Shown: in pieces, positions 5,947-12,730 of the stretch
Layout of the letters: each line of letters opens with the position of its first letter
How positions within the stretch are numbered: the first letter of the stretch is position 1
NCBI GenBank assembly: GCA_011772595.1
Contig: WVZH01000191.1
Span: 7,536 to 20,265, forward strand
Source: Anaerolineales bacterium
Lineage (GTDB): Bacteria; Chloroflexota; Anaerolineae; Anaerolineales; E44-bin32
DNA: 12,730 nt
Direction of reading: 5' to 3'
The notes under the pieces: generated by a model
The model's input: only the letters and a program-made list of their open reading frames with translations
The model's database searches: none
What the model was told of the DNA's origin: nothing
Program-made: the position numbers and the translations under genes

Positions 5947-6837
5947 ATGTTGGTAAATTGGGCTTACGTCGAACGAGATACCATCATTCACAGGATGGAC
6001 CCGCGGGCGCGGATCATCTTCATGCTGTGCGCGCTGATCTCGGTGGGTTTCGTACCCGGAGGTCCAAGCGGTGCCGGCATATGGGATATTCGGTTGGTCC
6101 TGTTTTTCCTCTCCCTAGCTTTCTTGCAAATTTTCCTCGCTCGGCTTACCTGGCAACAGACGAGGCGTTTCTGGATCGTGATCACGATCGTGGGTGTGGT
6201 CCTCTCGCTGATCACTTTGTTTACCGGGCGCGGACAAGTAGGGACCTTTGATCTCTCCGACCAACATCCGTTTTGGTCCCCTAGCGTTGAGTTGTTTGGG
6301 AAGACGCTGACGTTTGTGTTGACCGCAGAGCGCCTGGTATACCTTGTGGTGCAGATCCTGCGTATCATCACCTTCGCAGCCCTCTCGGTGACGATTCCCT
6401 ACACCATCGACCCATCCATGTACGGCATCACTTTCAAGGGGCTGGGGTTGAGCGACAAACTGTCCTACGCAATGGATATGGCCTTCCGCTTCATTCCCAG
6501 CTTGGGGAGAGACTTCCAGATCACGATGGATGCTCAACGTGCGCGCGGGTTTGAGTTGGATGCCAGAAAAGGCGTGAACATCTTTCAGCGTGTGCGTAAC
6601 TTCGCGCCGCTCCTGATCCCGCTCACGATTAGTGCCGTCCTGGGTGGGGAGGAGATCACCGATGCGATGGATCTGAGGGTCTTCGGTGTGAGACCGCGCA
6701 CCTGGCTGCCACAGTTGAGATTTCGCGCCATCGACTGGGCGGTCGTTGCTTTTGGTGTCCTTCTCCTGGCTGGCACAATCGTGATCAAGCACGCCGGGAT
6801 GGGTGGTTTTTGGGTTCCCGCATTCCTGCTCGATTGA
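5947..6837 (+). CDS. ecfT: ECF transporter transmembrane component EcfT
   Basis: This 296-residue membrane protein couples the double ATPase to the S component. It has hydrophobic helices at about 22-36, 48-66, 76-92, 131-150 and 262-282. The cytoplasmic coupling region contains the signature Ala-Arg-Gly at 199-201 (DAQRARGFELDA). The second ARG-type motif expected near 240-247 is AMDLRVFG, in which the Arg and a later Gly remain but the triplet is degenerate. The N-terminal DTIIHRMDPRARI is typical of the family (xxSxlhrlDPrtKl). ATG 5947 has no good ribosome-binding site but sets the family-typical N-terminus. It follows the S gene by 64 bases and ends the transporter operon. Confidence 0.93.
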   Translation: MLVNWAYVERDTIIHRMDPRARIIFMLCALISVGFVPGGPSGAGIWDIRLVLFFLSLAFLQIFLARLTWQQTRRFWIVITIVGVVLSLITLFTGRGQVGTFDLSDQHPFWSPSVELFGKTLTFVLTAERLVYLVVQILRIITFAALSVTIPYTIDPSMYGITFKGLGLSDKLSYAMDMAFRFIPSLGRDFQITMDAQRARGFELDARKGVNIFQRVRNFAPLLIPLTISAVLGGEEITDAMDLRVFGVRPRTWLPQLRFRAIDWAVVAFGVLLLAGTIVIKHAGMGGFWVPAFLLD

Positions 6838-7183
6838 ATTCTAGGCCGGCCTGTGGATGGCCTGAGATGCACACTCTTGTGATAGCAAACACACCTTGAA
6901 ACATGCAACGACGACTTGCCCCTACTTGCCTTCCCTTATCAAGCTATGACAACTACTGAACACAGCTATCCGCTGATGCCAGGAAACCTTCGCTTGAAAC
7001 AGGAATTAAGCGCTGCTAAGGTTCATGTGCTTGCATCTGCAATGCAATGTGTGAGAAAGCAGGAACCAAAAGATTGATCTTCGCTGGTATCGTTGTGATC
7101 AAGCAAGCCGCCAACCTCTCATCGCTGGGGAAGCAAGCCTATAGGGAGACGAAAAACACACGTCTGGGGGTGGAAGGAAGGAT
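6838..7183. other. Intergenic region between transporter operon and SAM-hydrolase cluster
   Basis: This 346-bp gap has no credible gene. It contains a 6-bp inverted repeat TTGCAT/ATGCAA (7031-7047) and direct repeats AAGCAAGCC (7101-7109 and 7131-7139, 30 bases apart) and TCGCTGG (7081-7087 and 7122-7128). I looked for known SAM, SAH and other riboswitch cores, because the downstream genes consume SAM-type compounds, and found none. The promoter of the downstream cluster should be here but I cannot place it. Confidence 0.4.
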
Positions 7184-7981
7184 ATGAGATTAATTTCACT
7201 GACCACGGATTTCGGTATTAGAGATGGATATATTGGGGTCATGAAAGCCGTGATATACAGCATTGCCCCTGAGGTCAAGATCATCGATATCAGTCACATG
7301 GTGAGCCCACAGAATGTGCTCCAAGGAGGCATGACGGCGATCGGTCACATTGGCTACTTCCCCGAGAACAGTATTCACGTCATCGTGGTTGATCCTGGAG
7401 TCGGTACTGCTCGCCGTCCAATTGCGGGCAAGATTGGGACCCAATTTTTTGTCGCACCTGATAACGGGCTACTTACGCCGATGATCGAACAGGCAAGGCA
7501 TCAGTCACGACCAATGGAATTCGTCCATCTCGATAAGCCGGAGTACTGGCTGGACAGGATCAGCCACACGTTTCATGCCCGTGATATCTTTGCTCCAGTC
7601 GCTGCCCATCTCGCGACGGATGTGCCTCTGAACAAACTCGGCACATTCGTCGATGATCCAGTTGTCCTTCCGCTTCCGCGTCCCAAGATCACGCAGGATC
7701 ATGTCGTGGGCGAAGTGATCTATGTCGACCATTATGGTAATCTAGCGACAAATATCCGCCTCGCTGATTTAGCGGGTTTGGACCAAACAGGTTTGTTACA
7801 AGTGGAAATCGGGGGGAAGTCCATTCGTGGATTGACGAGGACATTTGGGGAAGCCGAGCCTGGAAGCTTGATTGCCCTGCTGGATGGGGAAGGGTTGCTT
7901 GGCATCTCCGTTACCAATGGTAACGCTGCCGAACATCTAGGTGTGAGCGTGGGGGAAAAAATCAAAGTCAGGTATCGATAA
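7184..7981 (+). CDS. SAM hydrolase (SAM hydroxide adenosyltransferase, DUF62 family), copy 1
   Basis: This 265-residue protein, the usual length, belongs to the family that converts S-adenosylmethionine plus water to adenosine and methionine. Seen in sequence: LTTDFGIRDGYIGVMK (6-21), VVDPGVGTARRPI (68-80), APDNG (91-95), HTFHARDIFAPVAAHL (128-143), and VDHYGNLATNI (181-191) opening the C-terminal barrel. The catalytic Asp-Arg-His set known from archaeal homologues maps to Asp70, Arg77 and His131. The substrate-site Asp9, Asp14 and Asp182 (fluorinase Asp16, Asp21 and Asp210) are kept. The fluorinase insertion loop is absent, and DPGVGT replaces its TYPATGT, so hydrolysis rather than halogenation is expected. 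Ribosome-binding site AAGGAAGG lies just before ATG 7184. A paralogue follows after about 40 bases. Confidence 0.9.
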   Translation: MRLISLTTDFGIRDGYIGVMKAVIYSIAPEVKIIDISHMVSPQNVLQGGMTAIGHIGYFPENSIHVIVVDPGVGTARRPIAGKIGTQFFVAPDNGLLTPMIEQARHQSRPMEFVHLDKPEYWLDRISHTFHARDIFAPVAAHLATDVPLNKLGTFVDDPVVLPLPRPKITQDHVVGEVIYVDHYGNLATNIRLADLAGLDQTGLLQVEIGGKSIRGLTRTFGEAEPGSLIALLDGEGLLGISVTNGNAAEHLGVSVGEKIKVRYR

Positions 7982-8022
7982 CAATAAGGATAAGAAGGTA
8001 GCCATCATTGGGGACAGATCGT

Positions 8023-8805
8023 ATGAGGCATGTGAGTATCACCACGGATTTTGGCGGTCCCTCAGGAGCAATGAAGGGCGTGATCTGGAGCATTGCGCCA
8101 GATACGAAAATCGCTGATTTAACCTGGGAGATCACACCCCAGAATGTATTGGAGGCGGCGCTGTTCTTGGATCGCCATGTATTTTTCTACCCGGACGACA
8201 GTGTGCACATCGTCGTCGTTGATCCGGGCGTGGGCACTGCCCGCCGCCCGATTGCGGCAAAGATCGGATCCCAATACTTTGTGGCTCCGGATAACGGTGT
8301 TTTGTCGATGCTTATCCTTAGGGCCGAGAGGGAAAACTGGCCACTCGAGATTGTGCACACAAACAAGCCGGAATACTGGATGCCAAGGGTGAGCGATATT
8401 TTCCATGGGCGGGATATCTTTTCGCCGGTGGCTGCGCATCTGGCCGCGGGAGTTCCGCTCAAAGAGTTGGGGACGCTAATCGATGATCCTGTACGCATCG
8501 ACATCCCCATGCCTGTGAGAACAGCTAAGGGTGTTGAAGGTCGTATCACAACCATTTATAAATTCTTTGGGAACATCATCACCAATATCCAGCGTGAGGA
8601 CATTGATGATCTCGGGGACGTCAATGTGACCTTGTGCGGCACCACCATTGAAGGTATGGTGCGCACCTTTGGTGAGCGTCCTTCTGGGGAATTGGTGGCC
8701 TTATTCGATGAGTGCGATTATCTGTACGTTGCGGTCGTCAATGGCAACGCTGCGGAACGTCTTAGTCCCGAGGTGGGGGATAAAGTGGAAGTCAATCCCA
8801 GATGA
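8023..8805 (+). CDS. DUF62-family SAM hydrolase paralogue, copy 2, altered substrate site
   Basis: This 260-residue protein is a clear tandem duplicate of the previous gene; DNA identity is obvious around the DPGVGTARRPI segment. The catalytic triad is kept (Asp67, Arg74, His128 in DIFHGRDIFSP), as is the ribose-site Asp9. However, the segment after TTDFG is three residues shorter (TTDFGGPSGAMKG), which removes the Asp that is Asp14 in copy 1. In the C-terminal domain VDHYGN becomes YKFFGN, so Asp182 is replaced by Lys180. Both positions are thought to contact the methionine part of SAM in fluorinase. ATG 8023 is preferred over TTG 8008 because GGGGA (8010-8014) is 8 bases before it and MRHVSITTDFG aligns with MRLISLTTDFG of copy 1. 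It may act on a different adenosyl compound or form hetero-oligomers with copy 1. Confidence 0.85.
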   Translation: MRHVSITTDFGGPSGAMKGVIWSIAPDTKIADLTWEITPQNVLEAALFLDRHVFFYPDDSVHIVVVDPGVGTARRPIAAKIGSQYFVAPDNGVLSMLILRAERENWPLEIVHTNKPEYWMPRVSDIFHGRDIFSPVAAHLAAGVPLKELGTLIDDPVRIDIPMPVRTAKGVEGRITTIYKFFGNIITNIQREDIDDLGDVNVTLCGTTIEGMVRTFGERPSGELVALFDECDYLYVAVVNGNAAERLSPEVGDKVEVNPR

Positions 8806-8850
8806 AAGCCTATCGCAGAATTATCAAACTTTGAAGGTCGATAATCGAAG

Positions 8851-9888
8851 ATGAATGATCAAGAGATCGATGAACTTCTACCCTTTGTCCTAAAACGAGA
8901 CAACGTCGCGCGCTATGAAGATGGAAAGGTGCTGATCGGCGATCGGCGAAAATACCCTTTTGAGAAGACATTCTATGAATGTCAGGATGTGGAAGAGGTC
9001 GCCAGTGCGATCGAGATGATGGTTACGCAGGGTGGGGGGCCATGGGTGGCAGCATCGTTTGGCATGGCCATGGCAGCCAGAGAGGTGGACGGTAAACCCG
9101 AGCATGTTGCCTTGCCTCACATTGAGAAGGCAAAAGAAAGACTGGTGAGTACCCGTCCAACAAATACTGCCCTCCACTTAATCTTAGAAGGTCTAACCCT
9201 TGTTGCGAAACAGGCGATCAGCGAAGGTAAGTCGGTTGAGCGGGCAATCTTGACCGCCATCCAGGAAGGCCGCGATAAGCGGTATCAAGATCATATGCGC
9301 TGCGCACGCTATGGAGCGGATCTGATTGCTGACGGGGACGGAATTCTGACCATGTGTTTCGCGGAGACATCATTCATTCTTGCCCTGGCTTTAGCAGTAC
9401 GCGATGGAAAGAGCATTGAGGTGTTCACACCAGAAACGCGGCCCTATCTTCAGGGAGCCAGGTTGACGGCACCGAGTATCCACGAATTAGGGATACCCGT
9501 TACTGTAATTGGCGACAGCATGCCAACCCATATCATGTCCCAAGGAAAGATCCAAAAGTATCTTACTGCGGCTGATCTGATCACCCTGGATGGTCATGTT
9601 GTCAATAAAATCGGCACATTCCAGAACGCGATCGCGGCGAAATATTTTGGGATTCCATATTTCGCTTTTATGTGGGGGGCTGATCCAAACAGTCCTGACC
9701 GAGCCTCGATTAAAATCGAAGAGAGAGATCCAGCAGAGATGCGGACTTGCAGAGGGGCACCGACAACGCTCTCGGAAATTCAAGCGTACTATCCAGCCTT
9801 CGACGTAACACCTCCCCATATGGTTTCTGGGGTTATTACACGCCATGGGGTTTTCAGTCCATACGACTTGAAAAGCCATTTCGTTTAG
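8851..9888 (+). CDS. MtnA-like isomerase (eIF-2B alpha/beta/delta superfamily), divergent
   Basis: The 345 residues match the methylthioribose-1-phosphate isomerase family in length and motifs: STRPT (100-104), GDGILTMCFAE with the catalytic-type Cys169, ETRPYLQGARLTA (195-207), and VNKIGTFQNAIAAKYFGIPYF (251-271). Two hallmark sites differ. The phosphate-binding RGAPAIG is TQGGGPWVA (59-67), and the NGD carrying the second catalytic residue (Asp240 in Bacillus MtnA) is DGH (247-249). Standard enzymes isomerise 5-methylthio- or 5-deoxyribose-1-phosphate to the ribulose form in methionine salvage. The missing residues make that chemistry uncertain here. It lies 45 bases after the second SAM hydrolase and 16 bases before the phosphorylase, so it is almost certainly co-transcribed. 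The ribosome-binding site is weak. Confidence 0.8.
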   Translation: MNDQEIDELLPFVLKRDNVARYEDGKVLIGDRRKYPFEKTFYECQDVEEVASAIEMMVTQGGGPWVAASFGMAMAAREVDGKPEHVALPHIEKAKERLVSTRPTNTALHLILEGLTLVAKQAISEGKSVERAILTAIQEGRDKRYQDHMRCARYGADLIADGDGILTMCFAETSFILALALAVRDGKSIEVFTPETRPYLQGARLTAPSIHELGIPVTVIGDSMPTHIMSQGKIQKYLTAADLITLDGHVVNKIGTFQNAIAAKYFGIPYFAFMWGADPNSPDRASIKIEERDPAEMRTCRGAPTTLSEIQAYYPAFDVTPPHMVSGVITRHGVFSPYDLKSHFV

Positions 9889-9904
9889 ACCAATGAGGTG
9901 AAAC

Positions 9905-10630
9905 ATGCCTGTGGGGATCATTGCCGGTACCGCGATCTACGATATCCCTTCGGTTGATATGGAGGAGAGCAAGATAGATACACCTTATGGAGAGGCGTTG
10001 ATCCTTCACGGTACGGGTGAGGATAGCGATTTGGTCTTCATCCCTCGACACGGGCCCAAACATACGATACCCCCACACAACGTCAATTACCGGGCAAACC
10101 TCAAAGCATTGGACATCCTGGGAGTCAGGTATGTGCTCGCTGCCTATGCGGTGGGATCCATCAATCGCGAGATTCCACCATTGAGTTTGGTAGCCATTGA
10201 TGACTTTCTCGATTTCACATCAGGTCGGGAATCCACCTTCTTCGATGGCACAGATGATCAAGTCGTCCACATCGATGTGAGTCAGCCTTTTTGCCAGGAA
10301 TTGAGGGTTAAGTTGTTGGATTTAGCCGCGGAACACAATCTGGCAATCGTTCCCAAAGGGACTTATGTCGCCGCCAATGGGCCGAGGCTGGAGAGCCCAG
10401 CTGAGATACGCATGTTTGAAAAGCTGGGTGCTGATGTCGTTGGCATGACTGCTTGTCCAGAATGTATCTTGGCCAAAGAATTGGAGATGTGCTTTGCCGC
10501 GGTTGCATTTTCTGTGAATTGGGCTGCTGGCATTGAAGAAAAAATCCATTTCGTAGAAGACGGTCTCAACGAATTGACGGCGAGCCTATTGGCTTTGTTT
10601 ATCAAGACTTTACGAGAAGTCGCAGCTTAG
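9905..10630 (+). CDS. MTAP-family nucleoside phosphorylase, probably 6-oxopurine/methylthioinosine type
   Basis: The protein has 241 residues, slightly shorter than the usual 260-280. Family motifs: GIIAGTAIYD (4-13, phosphate-site Thr9), RHGPKHTIPPHNVNYRAN (48-65), AVGSINREI (82-90), GPRLESPAEIRMFEKLGADVVGMT (159-182) and PECILAKELEMCFA. It should cleave a 5'-modified purine nucleoside with phosphate to base plus a 5-modified ribose-1-phosphate. In human MTAP adenine is held by Asp220 and Asp222. Here the segment is SVNWAAG, placing Asn205 and Ala207 there, as in enzymes that take hypoxanthine or guanine nucleosides. With the deaminase gene next door, this fits a methylthioinosine phosphorylase route like that of Pseudomonas aeruginosa. 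GAGGTG (9895-9900) precedes ATG 9905. Confidence 0.87.
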   Translation: MPVGIIAGTAIYDIPSVDMEESKIDTPYGEALILHGTGEDSDLVFIPRHGPKHTIPPHNVNYRANLKALDILGVRYVLAAYAVGSINREIPPLSLVAIDDFLDFTSGRESTFFDGTDDQVVHIDVSQPFCQELRVKLLDLAAEHNLAIVPKGTYVAANGPRLESPAEIRMFEKLGADVVGMTACPECILAKELEMCFAAVAFSVNWAAGIEEKIHFVEDGLNELTASLLALFIKTLREVAA

Positions 10631-10755
10631 GGGTTTACGTTGGCGTTTGAGCAGTGGAAGCTTTTCTGACAAAGGCTATTATTCTTATACCGACGCATGT
10701 CATAGCCAGGCGTGCGATCAAAACTTGATCATGGGGTGTTTTCAAGGAGCGCAAG

Positions 10756-12051
10756 ATGAGTATTGATATTCTGATCAACGGGGTGTTGATTGTAACCATG
10801 AATCAGGATCGCCAGGTGATCGACAAGGGGGCCATTGCGATTGCGGGTGATACGATTGTGCAGGTTTTTCCCTCTGAGCAAAATCCAAAAGACCACTCGG
10901 CAAAGAGAGTGATCCAGGCCGACGGGATGGTGGCGATCCCGGGGTTGATCAACGCGCATAGCCACTTGGCCATGACTCTATTCCGCGGCTTCGTCGAAGA
11001 TTTGGAATTACGTCGTTGGCTGGAGAAAGTCTGGAAGTATGAACTGTCTGCCCTTAATGAAAACAGCGTTCGTGTCGGAGCGAAATTGGCCATCGCGGAG
11101 TCAATACGTAGTGGTGTGACGTGCGCCCATGATATGTACTGGTATTACGAGACGACGATGGCGCTCGCGGAAGAGGTCGGATTCCGCTTAATCTCAGGCC
11201 CACCGATGCATGACATTGGCGGACAAGATCTGAATAGTATGGTGACTCAAGCCCGCAGTGTGCTGGATAGCGTGAACGAATATAAATACGTCCACCCCAT
11301 CGTCCAAGCCCATAGCGTTTACACGACCTCACCTGAGATGATGAACGTCGTACGTGACATGAAGGAAGAGTATGAGGTTGCTTTTACAATCCATGCGTCC
11401 GAGAACAAATCGGAAGTTGAAGATGTGACTTCAAAATTCGGATTAACTCCGATTGAATTATTGCAATCCTACAAATTGCTGGACGATAAATCGATATTAG
11501 CCCATTGTGTGCAATTAGAGGATGAAGACATCGAAATCCTGAGCCAAAACGGCTGCCATGTTGTGCACTGCCCGGAAAGCAATCTGAAGTTGGGGGGAGG
11601 GATCGCGCGCATTGCTGACATGCTCGACGCAGGGGTTAACGTATGTCTCGGTACTGATGGGGCGGCTTCGAACAATGACCTAGACATGCTAGGCGAGATG
11701 AGAACCGCCGCATTGTTACAGAAAGGTATTAGAAGTGATCCTAGGGTTCTCACGACGGTTGCAGTGATGGAAATGGCAACCATAAATGGTGCTAAGGCAT
11801 ATGGTTTTGATCATCTTGTCGGGTCCATCGAACCTGGGAAGAAAGCGGATGTCGCGTTAATAGATTTCCGCAAAGCACACCTGACGCCTTGCCATGACGT
11901 GTATGCAAACCTGGTATATTCCGCAAGTAAAGCCGATGTGGATACGGTGATAATTGATGGTCGCATCCACATGGAGGGCGGCAGATTGAGCGCGATTGAG
12001 GAGGACACACTCTTAGCAGAGGTAAACTCGATCAGCGGAGATTTCGTTTGA
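10756..12051 (+). CDS. mtaD: 5'-methylthioadenosine/S-adenosylhomocysteine deaminase (amidohydrolase)
   Basis: This 431-residue member of the amidohydrolase superfamily has typical family length and deaminates the adenine of MTA, SAH or adenosine to the inosine form. Metal and catalytic residues align with constant offset to Thermotoga TM0936: His68 and His70 (GLINAHSHLAMTLFRG), His186 (QAHSVYT), His213 and Glu216 (IHASENKSE), His250 (AHCVQL) and Asp301 (GTDGAASNNDLDM). A C-terminal composite beta domain ends with EPGKKADVALIDF. The Arg pair used by TM0936 to hold the SAH carboxylate is not evident (SGPPMHDIGG around 147-156), which would favour MTA or smaller nucleosides; this is inference. 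AAGGAG (10744-10749) is six bases before ATG 10756. It follows the phosphorylase by 125 bases, a gap with only a short GATCAA/TTGATC inverted repeat (10716-10730). Confidence 0.93.
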   Translation: MSIDILINGVLIVTMNQDRQVIDKGAIAIAGDTIVQVFPSEQNPKDHSAKRVIQADGMVAIPGLINAHSHLAMTLFRGFVEDLELRRWLEKVWKYELSALNENSVRVGAKLAIAESIRSGVTCAHDMYWYYETTMALAEEVGFRLISGPPMHDIGGQDLNSMVTQARSVLDSVNEYKYVHPIVQAHSVYTTSPEMMNVVRDMKEEYEVAFTIHASENKSEVEDVTSKFGLTPIELLQSYKLLDDKSILAHCVQLEDEDIEILSQNGCHVVHCPESNLKLGGGIARIADMLDAGVNVCLGTDGAASNNDLDMLGEMRTAALLQKGIRSDPRVLTTVAVMEMATINGAKAYGFDHLVGSIEPGKKADVALIDFRKAHLTPCHDVYANLVYSASKADVDTVIIDGRIHMEGGRLSAIEEDTLLAEVNSISGDFV

Positions 12052-12100
12052 CCCCCATACATGGTCCGCCGATTGAGAGTCCTCTGGTGCCGGCAGGAGG

Positions 12101-12730
12101 TTAGGAGGCCAGCGTATTTCCCAATGACTTCTCAATCCAATCCGGCAAGGTATCAACCAACCTGTGCATGATGGCTTCTGTACGTTCCGCGTATAGTGCA
12201 TACTCGCCGTAGACTTCCCCCCCTTCACTGCCCACTAAATCGCTTACCGCACGCAGAATCAAGCAACGCTTTCCATTCCTCGCTGCCACATACGCAATCG
12301 CACCAGATTCCCAATCGCCAGCGATGGCGTCATGGTCATTTCTTAGTTGGGATACCTCGTCGGCATGTAAATCTCGATCGGCCGAAACTAAGAGTGACCG
12401 CCGCACATCCATCGGCAGGGGCTCGGTCAACCAAGAAAGATCGATGTCCGTGGAATAGTGCCTGATCGCGTCCGCAGGATCGGTCATCTGCTCATAAATG
12501 TCGTAGATCAGTGTTCGCTCAACCAGTATAACTGTACCGAGATCGACCTCACCCTTGAAACCACCACAAGTGCCCAGATTGACTAACAATTCAGGTTCCC
12601 AGTGATCAATCACGTACTGTGTCGAGGCAGCAGCCGACACCTTACCCCAACCACCGTGGTGAAACACGATCGGCTCGAATTCTTCTGAGATCTTCAATTC
12701 GGCCGCAAACCATTCTCCGATCGGAGAAGA
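12101..12730 (-). CDS. MTA/SAH nucleosidase-like (PNP/UDP family) protein, 5'-truncated by window edge
   Basis: 209 residues are visible and the frame is open to the window edge (SSPIGEWFAAEL), so the start lies outside. The TTG at 12697 is internal and not a start. Features of the nucleoside phosphorylase/nucleosidase fold: GGWGKVSAAASTQYVID, LVNLGTCGGF, then DWESGAIAYVAARNGK, whose Glu corresponds to the ribose-binding Glu174 of E. coli MTA/SAH nucleosidase, and LRAVSDLVG, whose Asp corresponds to the proton-donor Asp197. These support irreversible cleavage of MTA, SAH or a related adenosyl nucleoside. The gene converges on the deaminase gene with 49 bases between the stops. No clear terminator is seen there. 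It would offer a parallel, phosphate-independent route for the same substrates. Confidence 0.85.
   Translation of the reverse strand, partial: SSPIGEWFAAELKISEEFEPIVFHHGGWGKVSAAASTQYVIDHWEPELLVNLGTCGGFKGEVDLGTVILVERTLIYDIYEQMTDPADAIRHYSTDIDLSWLTEPLPMDVRRSLLVSADRDLHADEVSQLRNDHDAIAGDWESGAIAYVAARNGKRCLILRAVSDLVGSEGGEVYGEYALYAERTEAIMHRLVDTLPDWIEKSLGNTLAS

Noticed and set aside
6838..7183. SAM or SAH riboswitch ahead of the SAM-hydrolase genes
   Set aside because: A CTTATCAAG near 6940 recalls the start of SAM-I elements, but the conserved core (GAGGGACTGGCCC and AAACC arms) is absent and no other SAM/SAH class core could be read.
7184..8805. DUF62 genes as fluorinase or chlorinase
   Set aside because: Both copies carry DPGVGT with the hydrolase Asp-Arg-His set and lack the insertion loop before APDNG that marks fluorinases, so hydroxide rather than halide is the expected nucleophile.
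12052..12100. Terminator between the convergent genes
   Set aside because: CCTC and GAGG flank a TGCCGGCA palindrome, but the pairing is broken, there is no proper loop and no T tract.

Overview
The window looks like a bacterial chromosome segment, most likely from a Chloroflexota (Anaerolineae-like) organism. That assignment is inference from the mix of genes: a fused double-ATPase ECF transporter, a Tad-type pseudopilin behind a c-di-GMP riboswitch, and SAM-hydrolase paralogues next to purine-salvage enzymes. No taxonomic marker gene is present. I saw no rRNA, tRNA, CRISPR array, insertion sequence or phage gene.

Left part (1-3048): a GAF-containing sensor histidine kinase reads leftwards off the edge of the window. 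It is followed by about 0.9 kb without a convincing gene. This gap holds two perfect TTATCCACA DnaA boxes, further degenerate boxes, and a (TAG)4 tract placed between a box pair and an AT-rich stretch. That is the layout of a basal unwinding system, so it is a candidate chromosomal replication origin. A strong hairpin terminator separates it from a minus-strand gene for a cysteine-rich Tad-type (TadE-like) pseudopilin, which has a clear class I c-di-GMP (GEMM-I) riboswitch in its leader. A long imperfect hairpin and about 260 bp of unassigned DNA lead to the next operon.

Middle (3049-6837): a complete ECF transporter on the plus strand, consisting of a double ATPase, an unusually large S component and an EcfT protein. 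The substrate cannot be read from sequence.

Right part (7184-12051): five plus-strand genes form a purine-nucleoside/SAM catabolism cluster. They are two tandem DUF62 (SAM hydrolase) paralogues, a divergent MtnA-like isomerase, an MTAP-family phosphorylase whose purine-site residues suggest 6-oxopurines, and an MTA/SAH deaminase. A convergent, truncated MTA/SAH nucleosidase-like gene lies at the right edge. Together they suggest a route in which SAM-derived nucleosides, possibly imported by the ECF system, are hydrolysed or deaminated, phosphorolysed to hypoxanthine plus a 5-modified ribose-1-phosphate, and isomerised. The most unusual points are the loss of predicted SAM-methionine contacts in the second DUF62 copy and the loss of the usual active-site residues in the MtnA-like protein. 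Both suggest that the substrate is not the textbook one.
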